Shown piece by piece: positions 37,491 through 47,924 of a DNA stretch of 64,000 bases. Both the position numbers and the translations under genes were made by a program. Origin of the DNA: Liolophura sinensis (Eukaryota; Mollusca; Polyplacophora; Chitonida; Chitonidae); assembly GCF_032854445.1 (NCBI RefSeq), contig NC_088300.1, forward strand, positions 66,252,984 to 66,316,983, read 5' to 3'. Positions within the stretch are counted from its first letter, which is position 1. Every line of letters starts with the position of its first letter. The notes beneath the pieces were generated by a model that saw nothing but the letters and a program-made list of their open reading frames with translations, was not told the DNA's origin and made no database searches.

Positions 37491-37760
37491 AAATAAAACT
37501 ATGACCAACAAAAAAAAACTCATGTCCTAGATTCATTACCTGTGGTTCTGGTCACTATACGGTTAACTTGTGAGTTCCACTGTAAGACAAACGAAGCATG
37601 AGGTGGACGTTAATAAATAAAGCATATGTTATAAATCTTATATTTTTGCCTATTTCCACTGATATTTCGCCTATTTGTTCAGGACGTCTAAGGAAAAAAA
37701 TGACCTGGTGAGCCACTGTCGACATTGAATACGCATGCATGTTACTATACATATACTCAT

Positions 37761-38349
37761 TTCTAAAATAACGGCTCTAGGATATTGTAACAACGCTGTG
37801 CACGTTGCCTCGTTTTGTTTTGTTTTTTTGAATTGACCTATTCATTTTCAAATATAAAAAGATTTTACCAAAAAAAATTCCATAGTTTGTCTTTTTTAAG
37901 CTTTATCGATATGTTGTCACTGTGTTTAGTTGTGGGTCCTGTTTCTTCGAGTATGTCGTATGACTGATCATACTGATCAAGTCCATCTTGTACCGGCGTT
38001 CCCTCGCAGTATCGCTCGACTATATGGCTCCATGGCAAGCAGCGATGGTGCGATGTTACAATTAAAGCGATGGCATCATGGCACGAAACGATGGTATAAA
38101 GCAGTGGTAGGAAGCGATAGTACAATGGAATGAAATGTGATGGTACGAAGCAATGGTCAAAGTGCCATCTTTTTGTGCCGAACCCTCACAACATCACGAG
38201 ACAACCTCAATGCGCCTTAATTGGCTCTTTTGTCTCAGTATAGATTACCTACTTTCATGTATCGTCAGGTGATGTAATCAGAGTATAAAAAGTCTTTTTG
38301 ATAGTCAGAGTCCGTCAGTGTTAACCATGCAGAGAAGTTCTGAAATGTA
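37761..38349. other. spacer between units A and B, with degenerate repeats
   Basis: No gene. At about 38030-38155 the phrase GCGATGGTRCGA/AGCAATGGT recurs at irregular short spacing, a degenerate tandem repeat. Unit edges are approximate, so part of this may belong to either unit. Confidence 0.4.
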
Positions 38350-39750
38350 AAAGATTTATGCTTGACCCAACCCGTCATGATTAGGTTTTTCATCATTCCG
38401 AAAAAGGTTTTTGGCGGAATTTGAAATTGATGTATCCATTATTTATAATGAAACCTTAGCTTATAACAATTCCCTCTGATATTTAACATGGTGAGAAACA
38501 AAACTTTTAATACTGAAATTTCATTCAATACATGTAACACTAAACATTAGCCAAAAAATTAGATTTTGTTCCAATGAGATACACAGATGGCTACTTGTAG
38601 GCCTTGTCCTACTACGGTATTACGGATACCGGAATATAAATGTATAGCCTGGCTTTGGCCGCGGGCTGAAGATTGGCCATTTCGCAACCACTGAGTCACT
38701 TTTCGATGTGTCATGACTTGTTCAGACGGTTCGAAACACTTGTTGCGCGAAAACTTCAATTATTCTATTACCAACCAAGATTTCAGAACCTGTATATAGG
38801 TCATCCAGACTTGCACCTTTATAGGTCCTCGACAGTTATTAAATTCTGACAAAACCAATGCCCGTATGAGAGCTATAATTCATCCTTTTCTAAACTGAAC
38901 CCATTTTCTTTTTCTTTTATAAAGCCTTATATTTTTTTCTGGGTTTAGGGGCTGTATTCTCTTTTGTTTGGTTTGTGGTTGAACGAAGGGGGATTACTGA
39001 AAGGCATTTTTACGATTTAAACAGTGATCTCCCCTTGACGACAGACCAACTTTAAATTAAATACGCATGATCTGAAAAACCATTTCATGCAGCTTCCAAG
39101 CATGGTTTTCCTGAATTTTTACATTTTTACAGTGATTAAAATGCAAAGAAACTATGGTGTCCAAAAACAATGTTCTAAGTGGAGTAGCTGGGGAAAGCCG
39201 CATTTATGGAAGAACACCCTTGACAATTTAATCGTCAAGTCCGCCATTCGTATTGCACCCCTGAACTATGAGTGAGTATTCTAAGTCGAAATTCGCAAGA
39301 TAAATTTCAAAAAAACAACCACAAATGCCTGTTTTTAAAGGAATGTGTCGTAAAGTCCGTAATTTGCATAAGAAAGAAGCAGTAGTCAGTTTTCAAAGAT
39401 ACAAGGAAGACAGTAGAAGACTAGTTATGCATCAAATTCAAATTTTAAACTCATAGTCCGTGAATATATTTCCAAGACGATAATACAACTGTAACAGTTG
39501 CACTTTGGTTGCAACTGTTCATAAAAGCACCATGTTGATAAAGAATGATTAACGCATATACAGCCCCTAAACCCGGTTTAAGCGGAATCACATGCAAATA
39601 TGGCAACTACTAAAACAAATTATCAGATGTCATGAAGGCTCTGTCCATGTTTGCCAGCATAAATCTCAAAGTTATACTCATATAACCATTGTCAACAAAG
39701 GCAAACAAAATTCTGAGTCGAAAGAGCCACGATCTTATTTTCTGATGCTG

Positions 39751-41410
39751 AAGAGTTTCGAGACTTTTTGCATTGCAATGGAAAACATCACAATACAATA
39801 CAAATCTGAGAGAGATGACATGGAGGTAAGTCATGAGCTATGGTCTAACAATGGTTCAGACTGGGGTTGAGTTTCACCAAACATTTACATGGAATACAAG
39901 ATTTAACATTTGGCGGAGGTTTACGTTAGGCTATCACAAGGTGTTTCCACACCGCCTTATCAAGGACATTACGCCAGCTGCGAGACACTGCTTCGTGAAA
40001 TGGTAGATTTGATATTTAATAGGACAAATATACATAAATCTGTCTTCAAAATTATAAATGCTTTCATAAAACATTCGTACATTCAATTTACCTCAGGCTC
40101 ACTTTGCCTGCACGATGCTAACTTAGATGAAAACAGACGAAAATTGCACTTAAAAAATGTTTTGATTTTTGAAACAAAGCAAACGCTGTGCTCAGAAGCC
40201 TGTAACAGACAAGACATCGCTTCTATGTAAGAATTGATCGAGGACAAGTGTCTCCGCAATAGTTTTGGCTTTGAAAACAATATATGAAATAGAAAATTTA
40301 TGAGCGTTTTTTTTCAATAACCTTTAATTGGGTGAAATTTTAAGCACATGTTCGCCTTGGGCCAAACACCAGTCCATTAATGGTGGTAGTAATCCCGAAA
40401 GAAATGCTAAACCTGGATATATGTAAAGGTTCAATATAAGTTCAATCGGCGTTGACTTTTAATTATGTTTCCCATTCTTCAAAACCCTCAAAAATTCAAA
40501 AAAATGTAGCACGAAAATGGCGGTCATCGGCCTACGCCGAAAACACGGGATCTACCCTAAACGTAATGGTGGATCTAGAGTACCAGGAGATGCTGGTGCG
40601 AACCATGGAGAGGAGTGAGTGAGTGAGTGCTTGGGGTTTAACGTCGTACTCAACAATTTTTCAGTCATATGACGACGAAGGAATCATTAGGGTGCATGTA
40701 CGTGTAATGTGCCTCCTTGTTGCAGGACGGATTTCCACCGCTCTTTTATTTAGTGCTGCTTCACTGAGACGACTTACCGAAGGCAAGTAAGCTGCCCCGC
40801 CCGAGCCATTATGCTGATACGGGTCAACCAGTCGTTGCACTATCCCCTTCATGCTGAACGCCAAGCGAGGAAGTTACAACTTCCTCTTTTAAAGTCTTAG
40901 GTGTGACTCGATCAAGGACTGATCCTGGATCTACCGGTCCCGAAGCGGACGCTCTACCATGGAGAGGAAAACTGTACCCTGGACAGGTTGGCCACTCTGG
41001 CCCTGGGCGTAGGAAGGGCGACGCGAGGTCCCCTACGAGAGGCCAATGACAAACCCGAAACGCCAGAAACTGAGGGACAGGCTTTGGCGGTGGTCCCAGA
41101 CGTTTGCACAGACAACCACTTGACCAATGATGACGTCATTGGTGACATCATCACAAAATTGCATGACTTTCATATGAGCATGAGGCCAAATAAGGACAAG
41201 AAATCTCAGATGTTTTTGATACACCAAACGACATGGCCGACTGCGAAAACGCGTAAGGTAGCATATGGTGACGTTTTGAGGGGAGACTGTTTTGATTCTG
41301 ATTTGGACGAAATCATTAAGTTGCTGGAGAAATCCATGTGCATGGATAATGTAAGCCCGAGATCCAGGTCACGGCTCACCAGCTGCTTCGAAACATCCAC
41401 ACTTATCTGA
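39751..41410 (+). pseudogene. unrecognised gene, unit B copy interrupted by a SINE
   Basis: The paralogue of the unit A gene. A matching candidate first exon (39751-39831) ends at GAG followed by GTAAGT. An ATG at 40517 opens a frame that would run through the main exon to the stop at 41410 if the SINE at 40615-40955 and one copy of its target duplication were absent. Relative to unit A there is a 20-bp deletion just after this ATG and an in-frame 84-bp deletion. The RATRGPLREAND, DVIGDIITKLHDFHM and CFDSDLDEIIKLLEK motifs persist. The SINE insertion makes it a likely pseudogene unless it is spliced out. Confidence 0.45.
40615..40955 (-). repeat. full-length tRNA-derived SINE, tetranucleotide-tailed family
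   Basis: On the minus strand the element starts with a tRNA-like head (TGGTAGAGCGTCCGCTTCGG, the A-box region, then a B-box-like GATCGAGTC). It then has a central conserved domain and ends with AGTACGACGTTAAACCCCAA and (GCACTCACT)-type repeats. The target duplication ACCATGGAGAGGA occurs at 40602-40614 and 40956-40968. It lies inside the unit B gene and is absent from units A and C. Confidence 0.93.
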
Positions 41411-41626
41411 TATTTTTGTACAACAGAAAGAATGTTTCAGAAGTTCTTTCTTAATTCGTGCCACAACTTCAGTTCTTAGTATACATACGACTTGGTGCAG
41501 AGTGGTTCATCTGATGAACTTAACAGACATGAGAGGCCGAGGAAACTGGAATGAATTTGTTTTCGGCGCCGTTCATTCAGATACGTAATATTCGCGTTTA
41601 GATCTGTTTTGGCTGAATTCCAATAT

Positions 41627-41910
41627 CACAAGTTGATCAACGCAATTTAGATTGATCGGTATTCCCAAGTCGGCGATGTGTCCTATATTACCGTTGTGAA
41701 ATGATTTGCGCATTTACACAAGAAAAAGAATGGGAAAAAACTATTTATAAAAAAAACAACAAATAAAGCACAAGTTGATCAACGCAATTTAGATTGATCG
41801 GTATTCGCAAGTCGGCGATGTGTTCTATATTACCATTGTGAAATGATTTGCGCATTTACACAAGAAAAAGAATGGGAAAAAACTATTTATGTAAAAAACA
41901 ACAAATAAAG
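41627..41910 (+). repeat. 142-bp tandem duplication
   Basis: Two near-identical copies of 142 bp start with CACAAGTTGATCAACGCAAT at 41627 and 41769. They differ at only a few positions, so the duplication is young. It lies downstream of the unit B gene; unit A has a single counterpart near 35270-35340. Confidence 0.93.
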
Positions 41911-42100
41911 AGATCGAATGGTCTGGATTCATTGCATGCAGGTCTGGTCACTGTACGGCTGTTTCTCCTGACCAACTAACCTGGTGTCCTCTGTGATATA
42001 AACTAACACATGACTTTATAAATAAGGTATCCATCAGAAATCATTCTTGTATTATTGTTCTATAATACAATTATTGTCATTATACACAATGTTGATATGA

Positions 42101-43069
42101 CGTTATAGGACTTACGACTTGTGAGTTCTACCTTCATAGCCTTTAGGAGGGAGGTTTGCTTAAATAAAGGAACAGTCAGTAGAACAACTGAATGTATCGA
42201 CAACTCCATCTGTACAAGGCCGGCTTCAGGATATTATAACGACTCTGAGATCGTGGCCTCCTGGTATTTTTTAATTCAGAAACAGCTATTTTCTTCCAAA
42301 TAAACACAAAATGCATTGTAAGAGGAATAATTATAAACTGTGCCCTGCTTTAGTTTTACTTATATTTGTTCTCGTATGAATACGAGTAACGTGCAGAAAC
42401 TAATAAAGGGTAATCCTCACCATGTCCGACCTTTTTGATTCACTAAACGCTATATTGGTGACCTGCTAGCTTTAAATAATCCACACATAGCAAAGACTTT
42501 GACAGATATTAACCCACCTTCGCTGGATTTAAAGGAAACCACAGTATCTCCAGACTGAGATGGTACATCTTATCTGGACCAAAGGCCAAAACAGTTTCTT
42601 ACCACAAGAGGGATAGCATACTTGGATAGCAATATAGCGAGGGCGTGAATGTTTATCGCTTTGCAGTATTTGTTAGATACTGCGTGTTGTGTGATGACTT
42701 CAGTCAACATCACAAGTTATCACTGCAAAAACTAGTGTGTTGAGCTTATGCCTTCAAACGCCTTGATTCGAAGTTTGTTAAGTTTTGCAATGAGTATAAT
42801 TCTCAATCTTGTAAGTAAATATGGACAGAACGTCCAAAATCCCTGGCAGTCTGCTCCATGGTTAAGTCTAATTCCGCTTAGATTGTGCATTGGAGTAAAA
42901 AGTATATTGGGAGATGTTTTCAATTAGAAGATGATGAGCCTAAATGTTGTCACATCTTGGCTACTGGTGTTTCTTTGCTTGCAAATTAGATAGACGCTCT
43001 TTTGCCAGGCCGGTATCATGCCCAGTTTTATTATACAGGTAAACTTCCCCAGAGTTGGCCGGTATTCGA
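42101..43069. other. non-coding stretch between units B and C
   Basis: No gene, repeat or mobile element is recognised. Short frames on both strands lack family resemblance. Confidence 0.4.
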
Positions 43070-43957
43070 CTCTTGTAGTTAAAGTTTTATGCTCAACCCG
43101 ACTCGGAATTAAACCTATTATTCAACCAGTTGTGTCATGGTAGCATAAAAATGGACACTACAAACGATGAGAATGACTCAAATGGCCACACGATGAAGCA
43201 CAATCATATCTGCAAAATAAAGAGGGAAGTACAGCTATGTACTAGGAGTGCTTCAAGCCCTTATTTGCAACTAATTCAGACTGTACATAAAGCATGGCCT
43301 TAGCCTAACGATGACTAGGCCTATACATATATCATCATAGTTGCATAATTCCATTTGTATTTAACGCGGCACTCAATTTTTCACTTTTACGATGGTGGTC
43401 AAGTGTAAGACGATAAAACAAGATACAAAGCAAAGAAAATTTAACCCTGTGAACGATTTTCAAAGCTGACGAGATTACACCATGCACCGCCAATCGTCAT
43501 GGTACCTGATTAACCCTCTGACTTCAAGCAACAATCCGACCCGCCAGAAAGACTACATGTGTATATCACTTAGTCTAGACGTTTTCTGTCGTGTCTCCGA
43601 TCTCCCGGATATATGAGAAGTATGCTACTCGGTAAACACCTTTTCGTAGGACGAAGAATCGTGATCATCAGTAGTGGGGTTTGCTATAATAGGCCTAAAC
43701 AGTTACAATCAGGATTGTTGATAACGAATACTGGATTGTGAGGACTTCTGATAAAGAATACAGTTATAGCATCGGCAAATAGCTTTTGGCTTCCTCTGTT
43801 AAATACGAGTGCGTTATCTCCATTTACAAGCGTAACAATCGTCTAATAAAACGGCGATTGCATCACATCTTCGCGCAATGTCAAAACGCCTTGGCACTCA
43901 GAGCTCCTCGGCTATTACAGAGGTTAACCTACTCCTAAACGACCTACGAATAACGAG

Positions 43958-43978
43958 TGACGTCATCGTATGACGTCA
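43958..43978. promoter_or_regulatory. paired CRE sites upstream of the unit C gene
   Basis: Two perfect TGACGTCA palindromes start at 43958 and 43971, 13 bp apart. They lie upstream of the unit C gene copy, as the CRE pair does in unit A. Both are standard CREB/ATF sites. Retention in two diverged copies suggests, but does not prove, function. Confidence 0.45.
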
Positions 43979-44381
43979 GGCTTGGAAAATCTAGGTCGCA
44001 CCGTCGGCTCGTTTATTGCGAGCTGGACGATACATTTCCGAGTTAATATTTAATATACTCATGAAGCATTGATCTACCGTCAGTATCGAATTTTACTTGC
44101 AAAATGTAGAAGTTGGGTCGGGAAAATGTCATTTTTCAACTACAACTGGACATTACGCCGGACGAAAGTTGCTACCGCTTCGTCTAAAATGGTTAATCTA
44201 ACATTCCATTGTGCATGTATACAAACACGCTGTTTTATATCTCTCTTCAAAATCTCAAATGCTTTCACAAAACTTTATACAATCAATTTATAGACCACTA
44301 AAACCACAGTTGTAATTACAGCTATAATATGGCTTGTAAACGCGACTGTTATAAATTGTATGATGAGTATTACCCTTTTCA

Positions 44382-45661
44382 TTGTTATTTCAAGAGAATT
44401 TTGCGAAAAGGTTCTTAAAAATAGTGGTCATTATACCAACCAGGTCGTCATCCGCAGACGTCGAAAACAGACCAGGATATATGCCAGACACAATGGTGGC
44501 CGATCTGGAGGGCACAGAGGCGAACCTTGAAGATGAAAAGTCATTCCTAGACAGGATGTCCACTCTAGGCCTGGAAGCAGGAAGGGCGAGACGACGTAAC
44601 CCCCCAGTTGCCAATAATAACGCTAATGCAGCAGAAACTGTTGAAGAGGCGAGCGGAGGGTTGAGTCCGAAGGAGGTATTGCGCCAGGCGCTCGCACAGA
44701 CGACAGCGAGAATCACCCTCCAGATGATGACGTCATCAGTGAGATCATCAGAAGATTGCATAACTTTCATCTCATGGAGGCATCTGAAAGATCAAGAGGA
44801 GAACGCTAAATGATATATACCATAAAGCTGAGATTCCTTACATGCGGTAGCGGTATACGGTACGCGGTATGCGGTACGCGGCAAAAAATCGAAATAGTTA
44901 AAATAAGTTGCAATGATTCCATAGGTACGGTCGCGGATCCGTTTTTTCATGCGGAAACGTATACGGCAAAATCAATCGCACCATGTAGCGATCGGTGCGG
45001 TATGCGTTTTCAAAACCGGACAGGGTATCCCAAGAAATGACGTCACTGGTGGGGTGTTTCCCCGACACGTGGTCGGAACTCGTTTGAATTGTTCTCTGGT
45101 TAGACGAAAGTACTGTTGGAATTTTTCTCCATCCAGCTGCAATTCCGAGACCAAGTTTTCGGAAAGCCCCCTGCTGAGCTCTTTGCCGCAAAATACTGTG
45201 GACCCACCATCGGTGTTTTCTCTTTTTACGCTTCTTTAGTTGCAACAACTTATATGACATTGCTATTATGGCAAGGTCTGAATCTTGCTCTAAAGCCACA
45301 CGTCGTGAAATTATGGAATGCGACATGTTTGCTCTGATAAAAACGCACCATGAATGAAAGAAAACGCATAGGTTACCGCATAAATGGAATCAGAGAAAGC
45401 GCATACCGCATGCCGTATCCACGTACCGCGTGCCGTATACCGCAAACCGCATACCGCGTATATGGAATCTCAGCTTAATACGTGTTCCGCACAACAAACA
45501 GAATGGCCTTCGAAAACGACGAGCATAAAGCAGCATACGGTGACGTTTTAAAAGAGGGCTATGATGACGCCGATTTGGATGAGATCATCAAGTTGCTGGA
45601 GAAATTCCATCTGGGTATTGAAAGCCGCAAATCCAGGTCACTACTCTGTAGTTGCTCCTGA
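44382..45661 (+). pseudogene. unrecognised gene, unit C copy split by a Harbinger insertion
   Basis: The third paralogue. The stretch from about 44430 reads in one frame through ADVENRPGYMPDTMVADLEG and on to DRMSTLGLEAGRARRR, which matches units A and B. A frameshift follows, after which the other frame carries DDDVISEIIRRLHNFHL, the counterpart of B's DDVIGDIITKLHDFHM. The element at 44826-45475 then interrupts it. The conserved ending resumes after it (AAYGDVLK, then DADLDEIIKLLEKFHL) and stops at 45661. Copy C is therefore broken twice, yet its separate segments still show protein-level similarity. Confidence 0.5.
44826..45475 (-). mobile_element. PIF/Harbinger derivative with TAA target duplication
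   Basis: A 650-bp element with terminal inverted repeats starting AGCTGAGATTCC, followed on both sides by repeats of GCGGTATACGGTACGCGG type. It is flanked by TAA at 44823-44825 and 45476-45478, the 3-bp TWA duplication typical of PIF/Harbinger. On the minus strand it keeps the transposase N-terminus in two frames: RKHRWWVHSILRQRAQQGAF, then VSELQLDGEKFQQYFRLTRE. The DDE domain is missing, so this is a non-autonomous internal-deletion derivative with a frameshift. Confidence 0.9.
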
Positions 45662-45830
45662 ATATACATTTTGCCTGATTTGACCGTTGCGTCACTTTCG
45701 TAAAGGGAAGTCCTGTCTTAATTTACATAACACCCCTTGATACAGTCACTTCTTAGAGTCTGCACTAGTTGTCCGTGGAGAATGCTGAACTTCTGGTCAC
45801 TGTATACGATTGTTTGCCTCGAGCCATAAA

Positions 45831-46439
45831 TTTGCATGGTTTACACAATCGAATAAACGAACACGTGATGATGACGTGAATCAAATAAGCCAAGTATTTA
45901 TCCATACCAAATATTTATATATTTATAGCAGTTTTCACTTGACATGTTTCTTTCCACGGAAAGGGATCTCAACAAGCCATATAATATTTGCTTTTAGTCC
46001 AAGGGCTAGCTAACACACAGTTTCGAATTTACTATAATTACTCTATCCGTGTTCATTCTACAAACTGTAATGATCATAATGTCAGTAAAGTTTATTCTTC
46101 AGTTTTTGGCAAAAAATTTTGAACTGTGTATTTTTTTAAATGTATGAATCCAAGAATAGTAGTTTACATCACCCGTCAGATTTATAATTAGCGCTAAGTT
46201 AAAAGCAGTTTCGTGGAATCCATAGCCATCCTGGAATAAATTTCAGTGTTGACCTTACCCTGTTGTCATGCACCCCTGTCCCTCGTTTGTTTTTCAGTAA
46301 TCATAAATGCCTTTAAACAAGCCATTTTCACAAATACTTTGGTAGTGCGTCGAACTACTTGGACGCCTTCAAGGTTTAAAAGTTTACCGAAGTAATCGAA
46401 GGAAGGGATAACAATGCTAAACTCCCAACGGGCCCACAC
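45831..46439. other. non-coding spacer before the MADF gene promoter
   Basis: AT-rich sequence with no recognised gene or repeat. Confidence 0.4.
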
Positions 46440-46620
46440 ACAAGCAGCAGAAAAAGAAAAAAAAAGTCCCAGCGATAAGCTGCACCATGTCGGGTCGCGT
46501 TGTCTGAGGCAGAGATGTTTTGGTCACGTGCTGTCGCGCTCGATCAAGATGGCGACTTCGAATCGATGAAACTTGAAGAAATGACCAAATTTTACTTTGA
46601 ATGCAACATGATTTGATCTT
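46440..46620 (+). promoter_or_regulatory. candidate promoter of the MADF-BESS gene
   Basis: A CpG-containing patch in AT-rich DNA with an E-box (GGTCACGTG, core 46525-46530) and AAGATGGCGAC (46546-46556), which matches the YY1 core AAGATGGCG often found at transcription starts. The ATG inside it opens only six codons, so the region would be a 5' UTR. The coding start is 1.4 kb downstream at 47925, where a TTTTCCAG acceptor at about 47899 could join a leader exon. Inferred from sequence only. Confidence 0.45.
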
Positions 46621-47129
46621 CGCATTGTTTGGACAAGATACCAGTGCGTGTGTTTGGAATGTAGTCTCTGCAGTGTCCTATTTTCATTGATGAATACGTG
46701 TCATATTTCTCTCCATGCGATCACGAGTTACGACAGAAGTCAAGCTTGAATCCGCTCTCCCACCAAGTTGTGGGCGATGCGATAAATCGTACCGTGGAAA
46801 CACGGCCTCATTAGTCGTTTCCAGCAGTTAAGCATTTGTATTTGTTACAAATGAAATCAAAATTACTGGCAGCCCAATACATACATATATGAAATTTTTA
46901 AAATGTTGCACCATTTTAATTATGCTTTGAACTATTCATGTGTTCACCCATACGTATATACCCTCCCCAACTCAACTTACCCAGTTACTTTTCGATTCTG
47001 AAATTCATCAGCTCTGCCGATGCACTGTGAATATCACATATAAGTTAAATCATCGCGGTGTAAGTTCTAGAACTACAGTGTTTCCTGTTCTGTAGAATTA
47101 GGTTTAGGCTTATACATTGAATAGGGAGG
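46621..47129. other. probable first intron of the MADF gene
   Basis: No feature is recognised beyond AT-rich sequence. If the promoter at 46.5 kb is correct, this lies in a 5' UTR intron. Confidence 0.35.
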
Positions 47130-47390
47130 TCGTGTGTCGGGGGGCTACTTGCCGAGGGGTCAGCATGCCAGCGTTACGCAATGTACCAGGAGCCTCCCTC
47201 TATTGCTGTCGCTGTGAGTTCATGTTGGCTTGCTCTCCGGCAGTATGTGGAAAGGTCTGTCAGCAACCTGGAGATGGTCATGGGTTTCCTCACTTCAAGT
47301 TTCCTCCCACCGTAATGCTGGCCGCCGTTGTCTAAGCGAAATTCTCTTGAGTACGGTGTAAAACACTAATCAAACAAATAAATAAATATA
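47130..47390 (+). repeat. near full-length tRNA-derived SINE, (AAAT)n-tailed family
   Basis: One of the longest copies of this family here. A degenerate tRNA-like head (about 47130-47200) is followed by GTTGGCTTGCTCTCC, GGAAAGGTCTGTCAGCAACC, TAATGCTGGCCGCCGTTGTC and a tail ending CAAACAAATAAATAAAT. The short open frame across it is repeat-derived and not a gene. Confidence 0.88.
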
Positions 47391-47924
47391 CACTGAACGT
47401 GGTTATTGAAAACAGAAATATGTGATAATCATGATGCAGAAGACTGTACAGGTGCAATGAGTAACGACATGTTGCATTACATTGCTTCTCTTACACTTCT
47501 GTCAGAATTTTTTACTTGTGATGTCATGGCATATTTGTTTTCATGCACCTTATGTAGGTTACCTGGCAGAAAGTAGGAAGAAGCAGGGTGACCAGCTTTC
47601 TGCAAAGGACTTTTGATCTGTTGAGAGACTACTTAATCATATGACCCCTAACATGTAACATGGCAAAGATTACACAGTGCAATGTGTGAAGAGCTCAACA
47701 CCTACCCAGCAGTGCATGTCTGCACGAAAATGGACCAGTTCTGTATCACATGATTCTTTCAAATCCCAAACCATTTGATGTTGGTTCGTCTTCATCAAGT
47801 GGATGTCCAAGCCAGAACATCACAGGCATGTGACTGTCATTCAAAAATTTCTAGTTTATGGTTTAAAAAATTTAAAAACTGACATTATAAGTTTTCCAGC
47901 TTTGGTCTTGGTCCTGTTTCAAAC

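Larger units (their letters stand above)
27000..37760. repeat. segmental duplication unit A (carries four later insertions)
   Basis: Ancestral sequence in this block aligns in order with unit B (about 38350-42100) and in part with unit C (about 43070-45830). Shared anchors include TTCCAATGAGA (27269 and 38570), CATTTCATGCAG (28210 and 39080), CAACTGTTCA (32704 and 39510), the gene-like segment (33.4-35.0 kb and 39.7-41.4 kb) and TCTGGTCACT (37545 and 41942). The extra length in A comes from a SINE (27284-27443), a Ty3/gypsy relic (about 28.37-32.03 kb plus uncertain flank) and a recombinase element (35360-37490). Outer edges are approximate. Confidence 0.75.
38350..42100. repeat. segmental duplication unit B
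   Basis: Homologous in order to unit A, but without its retrotransposon and recombinase insertions. It carries its own SINE (40615-40955) and a 142-bp tandem duplication (41627-41910). Similarity to A is strongest across 39.89-40.33 kb versus 33.64-34.14 kb, where few bases differ. Confidence 0.75.
43070..45830. repeat. segmental duplication unit C (most diverged)
   Basis: Shares the gene-like segment and flanking anchors with units A and B, including TCTGGTCACTGTA near 45793. It is more diverged and contains a Harbinger-type insertion at 44826-45475. Only the 44.1-45.8 kb part aligns clearly; the left edge is uncertain. Confidence 0.6.

Noticed and set aside
47117-47335. 72-codon frame
   Set aside because: Lies wholly in a SINE and is a by-product of the repeat sequence.
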